A stretch of DNA of 64,000 bases, from positions 310,001-374,000 of the forward strand of contig JBBPTG010000009.1 of assembly GCA_038093975.1 (NCBI GenBank), read 5' to 3'. The stretch comes from Chalciporus piperatus (lineage: Eukaryota; Basidiomycota; Agaricomycetes; Boletales; Boletaceae). Shown in pieces: positions 1 to 11,639 of this stretch (position 1 is the stretch's first letter; every line of letters starts with the position of its first letter). Both the position numbers and the translations under genes were made by a program. Under the pieces are notes generated by a model. That model ran no database searches and was not told the DNA's origin. It saw only the letters and a list, made by a program, of their open reading frames with translations.

Positions 1-401
1 AGTCTGGTGAACAGCCTAATGGATCATTTTGCGGAACGCTAAATCATACGTCGATCTTAAGTATTAGAAAACGAGTGTGTGGTCTACGGTATATGTACTT
101 AAGGTATCCGGAGTAATGCGACTGAAGATAGTCCACAGAAAACCAAGAAGGATATGTTCCAGACGAAGGTGAACAAACTAACATATGGCCATAAAATATG
201 CCAGCAGACGAGATAGCAATAGAAGTGAGCAAAACGAGCGAAAGGTAACTAACCCGAGAGTAATCTAGTCGTGATGGAATCGTGAACGAGAGTAGGGTAG
301 GCAAAGAACCCACGAGACGCGAGATGCCCGTGGTATGATTAGATCAGTCCGTTCTTCGCCCAGGAACCAAGGAATGGATGGAGACAAGAGTGGGGTGCAC
401 A
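1..401. other. No gene recognised (left edge)
   Basis: No reading frame here shows a recognisable domain or a convincing splice structure. It may hold the 3' untranslated region of the minus-strand gene that ends at 402, or sequence belonging to a gene beyond the window edge. Confidence 0.4.
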
Positions 402-2224
402 TCAGTGGCCGAGCGCTTCACCGTCAGCTTTGTGACCGTCCCCACGGATGCTGTCCGGCGAACCATCGATCGATCCTGGAGAGCTGACCACCAGTTCTGG
501 TAGAACGGGCGGTGCGCTGGAGATGGCGGGACGGGCTTCCTCTTCGTCTGCTGTTGCCTCAGAATAAGCAGACGAAGGACGCGCAGCGCCGGTAGGGATG
601 TCTGCGGAAGGCTTGGGTGTCGCAAGGGTGGCGGAAAACCGCCTGACAGAAGGAGACGTCGGCGTGGTCTGCCCAGCTGGTTCCATCTCAGAGGGGTGAG
701 GTGGCGGATCAACAAAGTCCCAAGCACGGGGAACGAGTGCGACGGGGATAAGCCACGTCGCAGTGCAAACGACACCTTTGCCCTGGTCTGACCTCTTGAT
801 GATGCTCCACTCGCTTTGCACGAATTGAGCGATGTAGCGAATGAACGGAAGGATTTCACGCGTGCCCTCGTTGAGGACCGCGAGCGCCGTGAGAAGGTTG
901 AGGATGGCGGAGCTTGGGGACTCCGCTGCTTCGAGGTGGGCGATAGTCGGAGGTGGAAGGCAGACCTCCAGTCCCCACCAATCTGTCGAAAACAAACCGT
1001 GTCAGTCGTTGATACGGGAGGCATGTAATGGTACTGACATGTCAGCACGGATATCCTGTCGGCAGGGACGATGACACCTTTGTGGTCTGGCAGAATGACT
1101 TTCCCTGTGGCGTAACCCAATGCCATGAGCTGGGGAGTGACCTGTTCTATCCCTTCGATAACCGTCTCTGCAGTTGGAACCGCGCCGGCAAAGAGGCCCT
1201 GAGCAGTGACTGGTGCACCGAAACCCATATTAGGGGCAGTGAGAAGGTCGATGAGACGAATATCGGCTAGCACGGTCGATACAGCTGATACAGAGGCAGT
1301 TGCAACGGATTCGAGCTGATAGAAACATTGCACCTGCACTTCGTCGTCGGTCATATCGAGACAGACAGCATGGATAGGGACATTGGTATTCGTGGTGGTG
1401 TCGTTGGCATGAGCGGGAAGTGCCCTAAGCTGAGTGATCACCTTGGCTGCAGTCTTGGGATCGAGAAGTTGGGTTTTGACACGGGCTACGTCTGACTTGG
1501 AAGGTGCCTTTGTCTTGTTTGATTTCGCCTCAGGAGGGGTATTGTGGTCACCGATGATGATGGCGCGAGCGATGACGGCGGATTCCCTTGCACGCTTCTC
1601 AGATGAAGCACTTCCGAGCGTGAAAACATACAAGGCGCGACCTGTCTTGGGTTTCTTGTCCGAGACCTTCTTTACGTTGACTGTTGCTTGAGTCTGGATA
1701 GGGGGAGGAATGGAACGTTTACGTCCAGGCTGTGACTTGTTCTGCTTTGCATCAGAACGAAGGAAAGCAAAGGATGGGAAAGAAAAGCGGCGAGGGTCCT
1801 TTCCATTCGCAGTTACGGCTGGGGATGAATACGGCAACGCAGACTGGCTCTGGCTCTGCATTGGTCTAGCGCTCTGAGTGGTGGAGTCGCTGTTCACGGA
1901 AAAGGTAGAAGGCTGCTGCGTTGAAGACAAAGGAGGAGCGAGAGACACAGCCGGGTTTGGCGAGTCAGGGAGAGGTATGGAGCGGGGCTGCGCTGGGGTC
2001 AGTGAGCCCTGAATGGTAGGTGCAGAGTCAATGGTGGGCATAGAGGCTATAGACGGCCTCTCTGGCCTCTCCGCGCCCTCCTGCAATGGGTCGGGTGCTT
2101 CAGGTTCATTGGTGAACTCGATGGAGACGTCAGCGACGGGTGGTTGTGCTTCCTCTTGTTTCTCTGCAGTCGGAGGCGACTTTGGTTTCGTTGCGGGGTT
2201 GACGGACTTTAGGAACGACAGCAT
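402..2224 (-). CDS. Uncharacterised 588-residue protein with disordered N-terminus
   Basis: I do not recognise the family. Two exons (2224-1039 and 982-402) join across a 56-bp GT-AG intron and give exactly 588 codons. The first 200 or so residues are rich in Pro, Ser, Thr and Gln and look disordered. A compact conserved-looking region follows (about residues 210-460): it has Ala/Val/Leu-rich helices and the segment around VTAQGLFAGAVPTAETVIEG, and it spans the splice site. The tail is again Pro/Ser/Glu-rich. No signal peptide or transmembrane segment is evident. The start is the first ATG in a frame that opens slightly upstream. The gene is transcribed away from NDUFS7, leaving about 370 bp between the two start codons, so a shared promoter is possible. 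Confidence 0.7.
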
Positions 2225-2592
2225 CGTTGAACGCCACGCAGCACGATGGGGGAGGAGAAAAAGAAGGAAGAAGGGCCACAAGGATGGTGAAGCGAGGGCT
2301 AGACTTTATATACGTACTCACTGAATGGTAAGCCAGCGCGTGAGAAAGGGGAGCGAGGGGAGGGCGAGGGGACAAGTACAACTTGGGTGGTCCTTGGGCC
2401 TGGGCTGAGGTGACAGGGGGCTCGAAACATTCTCGCTCGTGTACTGGCTCAGCTTCATTGGACGTGTATAGATTCCTCGAGCATTGTGAAACACAGGGGG
2501 TTTCTATCTATGGAACGGCATCAAGTGGTGTGACCGTGGGAATGCGTCGGGTTCACTGTCCATCTCGACCCGTCGACGTCGATCCCACAACG

Positions 2593-3525
2593 ATGTCGCT
2601 CCCAGTCTTGAGAGCATTACCAGGTCTGTCTGTCCCTCGGTCTAGTCAATACCAACTAACAATCCCTTAGTCGCCCGTGCTACTGCACTGCGTCCTGTAC
2701 TAGGCATATACGGTATCCATGTTCGCTGCCTCTTCATCCTTGTGCTCAACTCTCTCCGTAGCCTCCCGTTCCGTACATACCTCAAAGTCCGTACATGCCC
2801 AAGAGCCAATACCCACATCTACTACCGAACCCACCGAACCCATCACCGCGCTCGCAAATCGTGGCTCAAATCAGCACACTCTCGAAACACCTCGCAACAA
2901 GGCTGGTACGTCCGCTCACTCGCTCGTTCCTCTCAATTCCACCAACCCGTGTTTCTCTCAGAGTATGTTCTCTCAACTCTCGACAAACTCGTAAACTGGG
3001 CACGTCAAGGTTCAATGTGGCCCATGACTTTCGGTCTCGCTTGTTGTGCCGTAGAAATGATGCACATGGCTGCTGCTAGATACGACCAGGATCGTTTGGG
3101 TGTCGTGTTCCGTGCCAGTCCCCGTCAAAGCGATATCATGATCGTCGCAGGAACACTCACAAACAAAATGGCCCCTGCCTTGAGAAAAGTTTACGACCAA
3201 ATGCCAGAACCGAGATGGGTCATCTCCATGGGCTCATGCGCCAACGGAGGTGGTTACTACCACTACTCCTATGCTGTAGTCAGAGGATGCGACCGTGAGT
3301 GTTCCGGCGTCATCACTTTCAGGTGCTCAGTGTCGCTTTTCTTTAGGTATCGTGCCCGTCGATATCTACGTCCCTGGTTGCCCACCTACCGCCGAAGCTT
3401 TGCTCTACGGCATGCTTCAGCTACAGCGTAAAATGAGGAGAAACAGGAAGAGCGTATTGTGGTGCGTACCTCATGCTGCATACACCGTGACTCTATATCA
3501 AGTTCGTTTTAGGTACCGCAAATAA
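2593..3525 (+). CDS. NADH:ubiquinone oxidoreductase subunit NDUFS7 (PSST, 20 kDa)
   Basis: This complex I subunit of the mitochondrial inner membrane holds Fe-S cluster N2, which passes electrons to ubiquinone. Six exons (2593-2623, 2671-2712, 2762-2905, 2962-3294, 3347-3461, 3513-3525) give 225 residues, normal for the family. The first 70 residues are an Arg/Ser-rich mitochondrial presequence. The core starts near residue 74 and carries the N2 ligands: the CC pair in [13 protein letters not shown] (about residues 100-101), the Cys of [15 protein letters not shown] and the Cys of [14 protein letters not shown]. The presequence must be assembled from three small exons. A single open frame across that region gives a much less plausible N-terminus. 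The last coding exon holds only four codons (W-Y-R-K) plus stop. Family identity is near certain; the exact N-terminus is less so. Confidence 0.95.
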
Positions 3526-4038
3526 TTCAGTATGTGAACCGGGGGTGAAGAAACACGAAGGGACTCCTGGACTTAGACTACCATCAGTTCTGTACATCCC
3601 CTCTTATCTTCAACCATCTTTCCTTTCACCCCGAGCATCCCGCTTCACACACTCGCATGGTTCGAGTGTGTATTCATTCTCTGACTGGCGTGGCTAAATT
3701 CCAAATAACCCAGATTGTTGACGGATTTTCTGAGCGCGGTACTGTATGCACAATGTATGCATGCCTTGTGTGCTTTTTGGGAGGAAATGACGCTTGCACG
3801 TACGTATGCGGCATCTTCATCCCCCCGCGTTCTGGGTCGCTGAGCATTGATCTTGACATTCACGAACTAGACGCCATTCAGAAAGGTTAGTCACACATTT
3901 GGCCAAAATGTCCAGCTAACGGGATGAGTGTTCAAGTGGTGATCCAGAAAATAATCCCTTGGACGAGCGAGTTGGCTAAGATGTGTTCTGAGTGCCTCTC
4001 TTCATGGTGACCACATTCATTGATTTTCAACTCACGTG
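3526..4038. other. Intergenic, no gene seen
   Basis: This stretch holds the 3' end of the NDUFS7 transcript and the 5' flank of the next plus-strand gene. Short open frames exist but have no splice support or recognisable composition. Confidence 0.5.
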
Positions 4039-6683
4039 ATGCTTCGCGCACCGTGTTCGACAGTCTTCGCTCCGCGCTCGCATCACGCTGTCATACTCGA
4101 CTCTCGTTCCTGCATATTTCACTTCCCATTCGTTATACCCGTCGCCGGTGACCACCCCATCTACTGGTTCCGGATCCGCATAATGCATGGTCACACAGCA
4201 GGCCTCTACACTCCCGCCACGATCGCCGCATGGCTACTCGCCTCGGGCCTGGCCTCCCCGCCCGTTCTTGTGCTCCTCGGACTGACGCTTCCAGACTCCC
4301 GCATCCTGAATGGGATAGCTGGCATCGGGATGACGCTCGCAAATATCGCCGACCTCATTCCTTACTTGCGGCAATCCACCATCGACACCACTCACCCGAA
4401 CGATGACACGCCCGCTTGCGAGATGACCACTCTGAAAGATGGAGTTTGGTCGAATGGGTCTCGTGTGATGCAGGGACCTCTACAGAGTGCGGCGAGTGTG
4501 GTCTTTGGGACCATATCGCCCCGCGAAGGAGAGCATACACGCGCTTCGAGCGGCCAATCTGGATGTTTGACGCTCACAGAGTCTTTGAATGGTCCTGCTA
4601 TCGACCACCAAACGCCATTCGCCCTATCGGCACCACCGTTACCACTTCGGGGGGAAGAAGACGAACATGTTCTTGTCGAACTCAAGACCTTCCCGCCTGC
4701 TAACTCTCCCGGGATCGATCTTAATACCAACGACACGAGTGTGCTGGATGATGAGGCCGCCCAGCTTATCCCGCTTCCTACCCCAGATACAATTGAAGAC
4801 GCCCCTTTCACAACAGGCTCTGTCTTGGCTATCAGTGATTCGCGAGAAGGATGTTCTACTAGCGCTCCTGTGGAGGTATGTCGTGTTAATCCATTTAACT
4901 GCCGACACTGTGGATATACAGGCTATTATCGAGCAGAACAGTCTTCTTCTCGCTGCCGACTTTTCAAGTACTTTGTCCACGCTAGATTCGACCCGAGATG
5001 TTTCTCCGGTTACAAGTGCGGTATGCCGTACTTGTCTTGTGTTTGACGAGGAAATCTAACGCTTTGCCCCGCTGGCCAGTTCGACGAGAACGAAGGCACG
5101 ACATCCACCCCTAGGAAGATTTCTGTGCAGGATGATTGTGACCCAGAGGGAGGTGCCAGTCGGTCTGATGATTCACACGCTCAATGCCGCGTCCTGGAAG
5201 GCGCACAGACGACGCAACGGGAGGATGTGAAACCAGAAACGGTGCGTCTATCCTATCAACTCTCGTCGCCATAATCTGATGACACGGGGATATTCAGCCT
5301 TGGCGGCCACGTCCCGAAAGCTTGGTATTCATTCCCCAATCCGTCATACGACGATTTCCCTCGGCCCCTCTGGCCTCTGAGACACCTCGTTATGAATACC
5401 AAGCCTTCGGATACGATGTCATGTCAGTGCCTCTGGCTGCCTCTATCGATCAACAGGCGATGCTATTCGAGGAGGGAGCGAGAACCAGTACATGGGCTAG
5501 TAGTGTCACTTTGGGAGAGTACCCGCCTCCTTCCCGACTCTTCCAGTGGGAAGATGCGTTGAACGAGAATGGCGATGTTACTGCGGAAGGACCACCCATC
5601 GGGGGGCAGGGATCGGTCCCTGGATCAGCCGCAGACCAAGCACCCCTCGAGAAAGCACCGACCTCACTGTCATCACAGGGGCCCACGCCGGAGGCTCATA
5701 CTTTACAGCTCAAATCCTCGTACCAACACCGACCTCATTCTGGACGCCGACTGGGTGTCCTCGCACGCGCTGCCCTCCGTAATCGCCGGCACAATCGCGT
5801 TAGGAGCGATGACTCTCGCTCGACCGATGGTGACTTGGAATCTGACAGTGACTCCCAGTCATCGGGGGGTTCCTCTGCAGATGAAAACATGCTTCCTCGC
5901 ATGCTTGGCTCTGACCTCATTGCCGCTATCGATGCCAACAGCGAGTGGGAGCTCAACCTGTATGGGTCTAGAAAGACGGCGCCACCACTTCCTGACATCC
6001 ATGAAGCTTTTCCGGCTTCCGAAGACTCTACTGCAGATGTCAGCCTCCTCCTGCACGGACCGTCGACCATCGATGCCTCTGATACCGATGTTCGAGCTCC
6101 CGCGACTTCCCGTTCCCTCACTTATGAGGATATTCAAACCTGGGCCACTGGAGTTGTTCATACGTGCGTTAAGCAGGTTCATCGCAATCACGCTCCCGTG
6201 CCCCCACTCTCTCCATCACAGGCATCGGATGTTTGTGCAGAAAGACCATTGATTCCGGGCGTATCCCAATGCCCTTTGGCCGGCCACCACTGCAAACCTG
6301 GAGCATCCGTGGCGGCGGACTCGGAGGCGCCAGCGCCGAAGATCACGAAAACAACAGCGTCGGTGCCACAACCAGCCACTCTGCCCACTCGGAAGCCGTT
6401 GGTAGTGCGAAACATACGTGACATTCCCGAATTTGTGCCTCGCCAACGACCCATCTCAGTAGTCATTTCGAAGCGTGTCGAGAAGCCGCAGCGTTCTAGG
6501 ACGCGCTCGATGGTTCAAGTTGCTCTTCCGCGAACAAGGGACGCTGCCGGCGAGGTCATTGCGAGAATGGAGAGTCAGGTTGGTTTTGATACCCGGGGCC
6601 GAAAGGAAGGCGGGAATGGGGCGTATTGGACGCAAGGAGAGTTGGAAAGACATACTGAGCGGTCTCGTTTTCGGTTTGCATAG
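4039..6683 (+). CDS. Uncharacterised protein, hydrophobic N-terminus and long disordered tail
   Basis: I do not recognise this protein. Four exons (4039-4875, 4922-5020, 5080-5241, 5298-6683) fit in phase across 46-59-bp introns. The first in-frame ATG is 4039 (827 residues). A second ATG at 4183 (779 residues) directly precedes a hydrophobic stretch around TIAAWLLASGLASPPVLVLL and is an equally good start. That stretch and the following Leu/Ile/Gly-rich segment could be one or two membrane helices. The rest is acidic and Ser/Pro-rich with no repeats of note. The last exon contains a basic patch (SGRRLGVLARAALRNRRHNR) followed by an Asp/Ser run, and then a conserved-looking tail near NIRDIPEFVPRQRPISVVIS. 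A membrane-tethered regulatory protein is possible, but no function is assigned. Confidence 0.65.
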
Positions 6684-7915
6684 ACTGGGTGGGTCGTCGT
6701 CTTTTTGTTTTCTGCTCGATTGGACGAGGCCGGTAAGTACCAGACACAAGAACACTAGTCTTCATAGGATGTATTCTCGTTTTGTTCTCAGTTTGTTGTA
6801 CCCTACTAGATCTATCGTTTTATCTTCCGTGTTTCACCCTTTTCGACGTCGACTAGGTCATGTTCTAGGTAATCTACACACGTTCATTGCCCTAGCTAGG
6901 GCGACTGAGACCTTGCTGGCTTTAGGGCAGGTGTCGTGACCGCTAGATTTTTGCAGCACAATGACATCAAGGTGAACGAAATCCTCGATGACTGTCCAAG
7001 CGACATGACGTTCATCTTCTTCACGGTGGGCGAAGACTGCCGGCGAGTTTTTCGACACGAGAATGGTCATTTTTCGTACATCTTTATTTTAATTTATTTG
7101 TTCTATTTCCTTCACCTCAACTCGTATTTCTTACTGTTTAAGACGAGGGAGAAGACCACGGCTGATGAATGAACGTGCGTCGTGTTGCAGAGAAACAGAA
7201 AGCGCAAGTGTTGGTGACCGAACGTCTATGTTAACGCAGCTTATTAATCAGGTGACCCAAAAATGCTCTATTTGTTGTTGTTTAAAATCTGCAGAATGCA
7301 TGATACAAGGTAATCTAGCGACGTTGCGATGTGCAACCGTCCACAGTGTGATATCGGCGATCGATTGATCTAGATCTCCGATGAGCCACGTTGCACTGTG
7401 CAGTGGTTGGGTAAACGATTTCGTTGCGGTTTCTGAGGTGACGTGACATCTTCGCTGAAATAGATCACAGGATCTGCACTCGGAGCACTGAAGAGCACTG
7501 ATTTCCATCAGCGCTATCAGCTTCCAGAAACTTGTGACCACGCACCACCATCACGTCCGGACTGGCAGACCGGCTGATCAGTCTGACAGGAAGTATGAAG
7601 CGGAGTCTCTCGCGGCGTGGAGCGATGAAATCAAGAAAGATGAAATGTCACGAGTTGAGCCAAGCTGGGCAAAATCAGATGGGAGGGGCATCTTTTCCTA
7701 GTCCGCACACCGCAGCACACCACGTTCCTATCAGCAGTTCTTATCGATCTGTGAGCGGTGTTTTTTGATGTTCGATTGACAATAATAACAATCTGAGCGT
7801 GATTACTTAACTGACTGGGTTGCGAGGCTGAGAGATATAAATTGGCCCTATCGACCCCATCTTTGGGTCCCCATCTTGTCTTTGTTTTCCATCTTGATCT
7901 ATCTCATTATACACC
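6684..7915. other. Intergenic, 1.2 kb, contains promoter of the CipC-like gene
   Basis: No coding region is supported. The left half is T-rich and likely includes the 3' untranslated region of the preceding gene. The right end carries a TATA element serving the gene that starts at 7916. Confidence 0.5.
7836..7841 (+). promoter_or_regulatory. TATA box of the CipC-like gene
   Basis: A TATAAA motif lies 80 bp before the ATG at 7916 and is followed by a C/T-rich tract. This layout is typical of highly expressed or inducible fungal genes and fits a stress-response gene. It is inferred from position and sequence only. Confidence 0.55.
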
Positions 7916-8517
7916 ATGGGTTTGTTCAGCAGCAGCGAAGAAGCTATGACGGAATTCGTGCGTCCTCCCCTGCGTCATCGTCGGCTTCGTGGTGTACGCA
8001 TATTAATGTGATTCCGTCCTGCAGGACAACACGGAGCACCACCGTTCCATCACGCACGACTTGCTTGGTGCTGCTGCCGCCTACAAGGTCAGAACTCGTA
8101 TTGGGGTTAATGGTGCTTGTGGCTTATACGACCTGTAGGCCACCCAGATGTACATGAGCCACTGTGCAGCCAATGGCCAGCCTGACAGCCACGCCACGGC
8201 CAAAGAAATGGTGTAAGCATTTTCTGGTCTTACCCAGTTTCTATTGTGAACGATACCAGTGCTGCTCTGGTCGGTGCTGCGCTCACCGACTTGGCCTCAA
8301 CCAAAGGGGTAAGCTAGACGGTCTGTACTGGTTCACGTCGCATTATTCTTACCTATCATCGCAGCTTGATGCTTGGGATGAGCACAAGCGCGAGAAAGCC
8401 CAAGAGCTAGGTATGTCGATGTCGATGTGCTCTGACTGGCGTATGGTTAATGTGTGATGGAATTATAAAAAAGCCGAGAAACAGGTGTTCGATAGTGTCC
8501 GGGGCGACGAATACTAA
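7916..8517 (+). CDS. CipC-like stress/antibiotic-response protein (DUF3759)
   Basis: This is a small cytosolic fungal protein of the CipC family, first noted as induced by the antibiotic concanamycin A; its biochemical role is unknown. Six exons (7916-7957, 8025-8087, 8139-8212, 8260-8308, 8365-8410, 8474-8517) yield 105 residues, close to the family's usual 105-130. The pattern fits throughout: MGLF at the start, HDLLGAAAAYKA, an ANGQPDSHATAKE segment, a helix AALVGAALTD and a charged DEHKREKAQELAEKQ region. A TATA box sits 80 bp upstream. The gene lies directly left of the transposon remnant, and only about 160 bp separate its stop codon from the element. Confidence 0.85.
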
Positions 8518-8673
8518 AGTGGAATATCGATGACATCTTGGCCGTCGATTTATTGTTAGCTGTATCATTATGTGTGTATATGTGCTCAAATATTCGATGA
8601 GGAAGGCGTTTTGGTTCACGAGAGCGCAACTTTTCGTAAAAAAAAAAAGCGCGCAACACTGAGTTCATTGAGC

Positions 8674-8706
8674 GAGTACTACAGTCGACTCTGATATAAC
8701 CCATAC
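8674..8706 (+). repeat. Left terminal inverted repeat of pogo-like element (with flank)
   Basis: This segment matches the reverse complement of 9602-9634 over 33 positions. The outer six bases plus TA belong to the target site if the TA|CAG boundary is correct. Confidence 0.85.
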
Positions 8707-8841
8707 GTCGTATAACCCATACTCTCGATAACCCATGCCTTTTTCAATTTCCCGAGTTGGTATGCAGATGTTTTATGTCAATAACCCATAACTCTGCCTT
8801 AACCAATACCCATACTGATTGTTGGTCGTCATAACCCATAC
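8697..8841 (+). repeat. Subterminal TAACCCATR repeats
   Basis: Five copies start at 8697, 8713, 8729, 8782 and 8832, all in the same orientation. Related AACCCATAC copies occur near 9556 and 9572, and the inverted form lies in the right terminal repeat at 9603. The spacing suggests protein-binding sites of the transposase. Confidence 0.6.
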
Positions 8842-9091
8842 ATGTACCCGGATATCCCCGACAAGATACTCCATTAGGCAATTTGGTCATGTTGTCATCG
8901 TTTTTTGCGATGCCCAAGATGGTAGGACAGACTTGGGACAAACCCAAGAGTGTCAACTTCTCAACTCCTCGCCTTATGAAACCTGTCGAAGTGCTAAAAA
9001 AAAGGCTTACGGAAGCTTCGTGATCAGGTCCGGGAACGGAAAGCCAAGCTTGAGGTCGAGCTGATCTGGAACATACTGGGGCACTCCAAGC

Positions 9092-9460
9092 CTCGAACTG
9101 AATGGATATCACGGAGCTTCTCAACCCGGCTGCGGAGATGCACCATGCATTCGAGGCGAACGACCAAGATATATTCCGAGCCGTGATGGATGCGAAAGGA
9201 CTCGGAGTGGGGGGAGTAATGGTGAAGGTAACAGTGATGAGGTGGATGCCGACTCGGAGCCTGTTGAACCAGGTCCTACCCGCAACGAAGCACTCCAGGC
9301 AGTGCTGTTGGTGAGAAAATATATCGAGGACCTCAACCATCCATTTGCGCGGAAATTAGAGTCGATGCTGGGCTCGTTCGGGAAGCAGACAAGGTTTATT
9401 GACTCGGAGATGCGAAACTTGAAGGACACAAAATTGACTAGCTATTTCAAACCTAAGTAG
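9092..9460 (+). pseudogene. C-terminal remnant of pogo-type (DDE_1) transposase
   Basis: The frame ending at 9460 reads ALQAVLLVRKYIEDLN, then a helix with FARKLESMLGSFGKQTRF, and closes with LKDTKLTSYFKPK. That ending resembles the DTKITDYF-type tail of pogo/Tigger/Fot1 transposases. Upstream, the related text around NDQD-IFRAVMDAK is in another frame, so a frameshift lies near 9205-9215. The DNA-binding and DDE catalytic parts are missing. The element therefore cannot encode a working transposase. Confidence 0.7.
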
Positions 9461-9601
9461 TTGGTATTTCAAGGCAACACGAGCACATTTGAATGTATAT
9501 AGATGATACAGATTCTCATAACGAACTTTGGTTGTCAAGGGTCGATCTCGCTCGGAACCCATACATCCCAAAACCCATACCCCTTGGGCCTATCCCGAGG
9601 G

Positions 9602-9634
9602 GTATGGGTTATATCAGAGTCGACTGTAGTACTC
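9602..9634 (-). repeat. Right terminal inverted repeat of pogo-like element (with flank)
   Basis: Mirror copy of 8674-8706. The TA at 9627-9628 is the presumed target duplication. Confidence 0.85.
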
Positions 9635-9784
9635 TGTGGGACTGTGGATTTCCTTAATTAACTAGGGTCAACTTCGTCTCCAGGGACCTTGCTGGCTTTG
9701 CGTTATTAATCTTAGTCAGCGGGAGCCTGATCGTTGGGTCTCAGTTCATTAAAGGTCTCCTGCTCTGATCAGTGACCTCCCCCA

Positions 9785-10554
9785 ATGAACAGCCTCGCCA
9801 TATTCCGTCGTTTCAAAACGCCATCCTGCTGCAGCCTACTCACCTCGTACGCATACTTCCATACTCCCAGCTGCTCATTACCACTCCCTCGCACGACCCA
9901 CCATGATCGCTCGCGAACACATGCACGCTATGCACGCTACATGTCCACTCCAGCGACACACACATCCACCACCACCGAAATCCCCAAAGCACGAAGCATA
10001 CTCCTCACTTCACCAAATGTCTCAGACCTAGAAGCCCAAGAACTCGACACAGAAGTGATACCCACAGACCATATCAACGTCACCCTCACCACCCGCGCAG
10101 CCGAGGTATGTCTCCGTCTCTCTCCGAGATGGGCACCTTGTCCATCCATGCGATCACACACTCACCCACCTTGCAGCAACTCCAACGAATATCCACACGG
10201 GAGAACAACCCAGACATTGCCCTCCATATCTCAATCGAATCAGGCGGGTGTCACGGATACCAATATAAACTCCAACTCGCATCAACACGCGCCCCAGAGG
10301 ACTAGTACGTTCTTCTTTTCATTTCCCCACTCCTCCCTTTTTACTCACCCCCCGTCACCCCGATCAGTCACCTGACACACCCAGACATTCGTCCCTCCAA
10401 CATCTACATCGACGCCATCTCCCTCCCCATGCTCAACGGCTCCACCATCGATTACGCTACCGAACTCATCGGGAGCTCGTTCCGCGTTACTGGGAATCCT
10501 CAGGCTAGAGGAGGCTGCGGCTGTGGTGTCAGCTGGGAGTTGAACGAGTCTTGA
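9785..10554 (+). CDS. ISA2: Mitochondrial iron-sulfur cluster assembly protein ISA2 (A-type, HesB-like)
   Basis: This A-type assembly factor works with Isa1 and Iba57 in mitochondria to make [4Fe-4S] clusters for aconitase, lipoate synthase and others. Three exons (9785-10105, 10177-10304, 10368-10554) give 211 residues. Residues 1-60 are Arg/Ser/His-rich and act as a presequence. The HesB fold follows, with the three invariant cysteines visible: Cys132 in ESGGCHGYQY and Cys200/Cys202 in GGCGCGVSWE. TIDYATELIGSSFRV just before is the usual Isa2 signature. The third exon must start after the AG at 10367. The later AG at 10384 would create a stop codon. A C-terminal LNES extends slightly beyond the usual end. 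Confidence 0.93.
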
Positions 10555-11639
10555 GACCCTTTTTCAGTTTTCAGTCTTCGATTATTTGGAACGAACCGGA
10601 CCCCTCACAGCTTAGTCTATTTCGTCCTTGTGGTATACTTGGCACTATGGATTGCTTTCCCCAATATCTCAGCACGGCGTCATGTGTTCTCCCGGATATT
10701 CTCATCAGCGCGGACAAGGTGCGACGATCGTTCCGCTTGCTCACAACCTTGTACGTTCATTTGGGAACTCGCTCGTGGTGGTGCATGGTTGTACACTGCG
10801 ATAGGGCGCCAGAGGACCCGCCAAAGTGCGTCCTTCGCATTTATATCGGTCCCTTCCAGACACGAGAGATCGATAAACGAATACACCGAAAAAAAACCAT
10901 CACGCCCAATGCTCTGTCCATCGTTCTTCCGTTCCATCATCGTCACAACAACTATCCCACCACCACCACCACCACCACCACCACCATCCCAACGCCAATC
11001 ACCAAATCCCCTCCCAATCTCACGCTCGGCACCCCCGCACTCTTCGTACTCGTCTCCAACCCGATCGTCGACCAATACCTTGTCAAACACGTCTCACAAA
11101 CCGCACTCCTCTCGATCCCACTCCAATTCCTTGCCCGTCAACGATGTGATCTTTATCGCTCTTCACCAGAATGACTGACGCTCACAAGCCCACAAATTTT
11201 GGGTGAGGATGCAGGGGGAGTCGAGTGTCTAGGTGCAAAACAACAGGAGCTTGAGTCGTCTTCGACGGTGTTGAACCTAACCAGAAACTTATCCACGTTC
11301 CAATCTCGTTCAAGGTACAGTAGTGCTCGTTGAATCTATGACGGCTGACGAAGCACTCACGACCCGCACAACGTTGTGCACAAGTGATTCACGGCCGAAA
11401 AAAGCGGTAAGCACTCACGTTCCACACTCCTGACTCTCGCCCGGCTGGCTCCAGGTGCAAGATTCTTGAATTGGATCTGCGTAAAAAAGCATGACAACAT
11501 GAATATCTGGAGAGAAACACCGAGTCTGAAGGTTACACCGTCTATCAATACATATATATGTATCTTTGCAGGAAGCCTCATATTGAGCACAAAATCATGA
11601 ACAGAAACCGTACTCCTGTCGTTTTGCTCTATTGCATGC
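10555..11639. other. Intergenic, 1.1 kb, with (CCA)n microsatellite
   Basis: The stretch separates ISA2 from the convergently oriented MFS gene. A CAC/CCA triplet run of about eight units lies near 10960-10985. Open frames that cross it (for example 10630-11178) encode poly-Pro and have no family resemblance or start context, so I treat them as chance. Confidence 0.5.
10960..10985 (+). repeat. (CCA)n trinucleotide microsatellite
   Basis: About eight uninterrupted CCA units lie in non-coding sequence. Confidence 0.85.

Larger units (their letters stand above)
8682..9626 (+). mobile_element. Decayed pogo/Tigger-like (Tc1-mariner superfamily) DNA transposon
   Basis: The element is bounded by inverted repeats: 33 bp match between 8674-8706 and 9602-9634. 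Taking the pogo-type rule of a TA duplication followed by CAG, the element is 8682-9626 (945 bp) with TA at 8680-8681 and 9627-9628. Intact pogo-like elements are roughly twice as long. Only the tail of the transposase remains (see 9092-9460). The left end holds five copies of a TAACCCATR motif and the right end has related AACCCATAC copies. These could be subterminal transposase-binding sites. The near-perfect inverted repeats suggest the ends are fairly recent or have been kept by mobilisation in trans. Confidence 0.85.

Noticed and set aside
8744..9340. 198-residue minus-strand frame inside the transposon
   Set aside because: It is the antisense of the transposase remnant; the plus-strand frame shows the family tail.
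10630..11178. Plus-strand open frame with a poly-Pro run after ISA2
   Set aside because: The proline run is the reading of a (CCA)n microsatellite; the frame has no recognisable domain, its start is not a clear ATG context, and overlapping frames are equally open.
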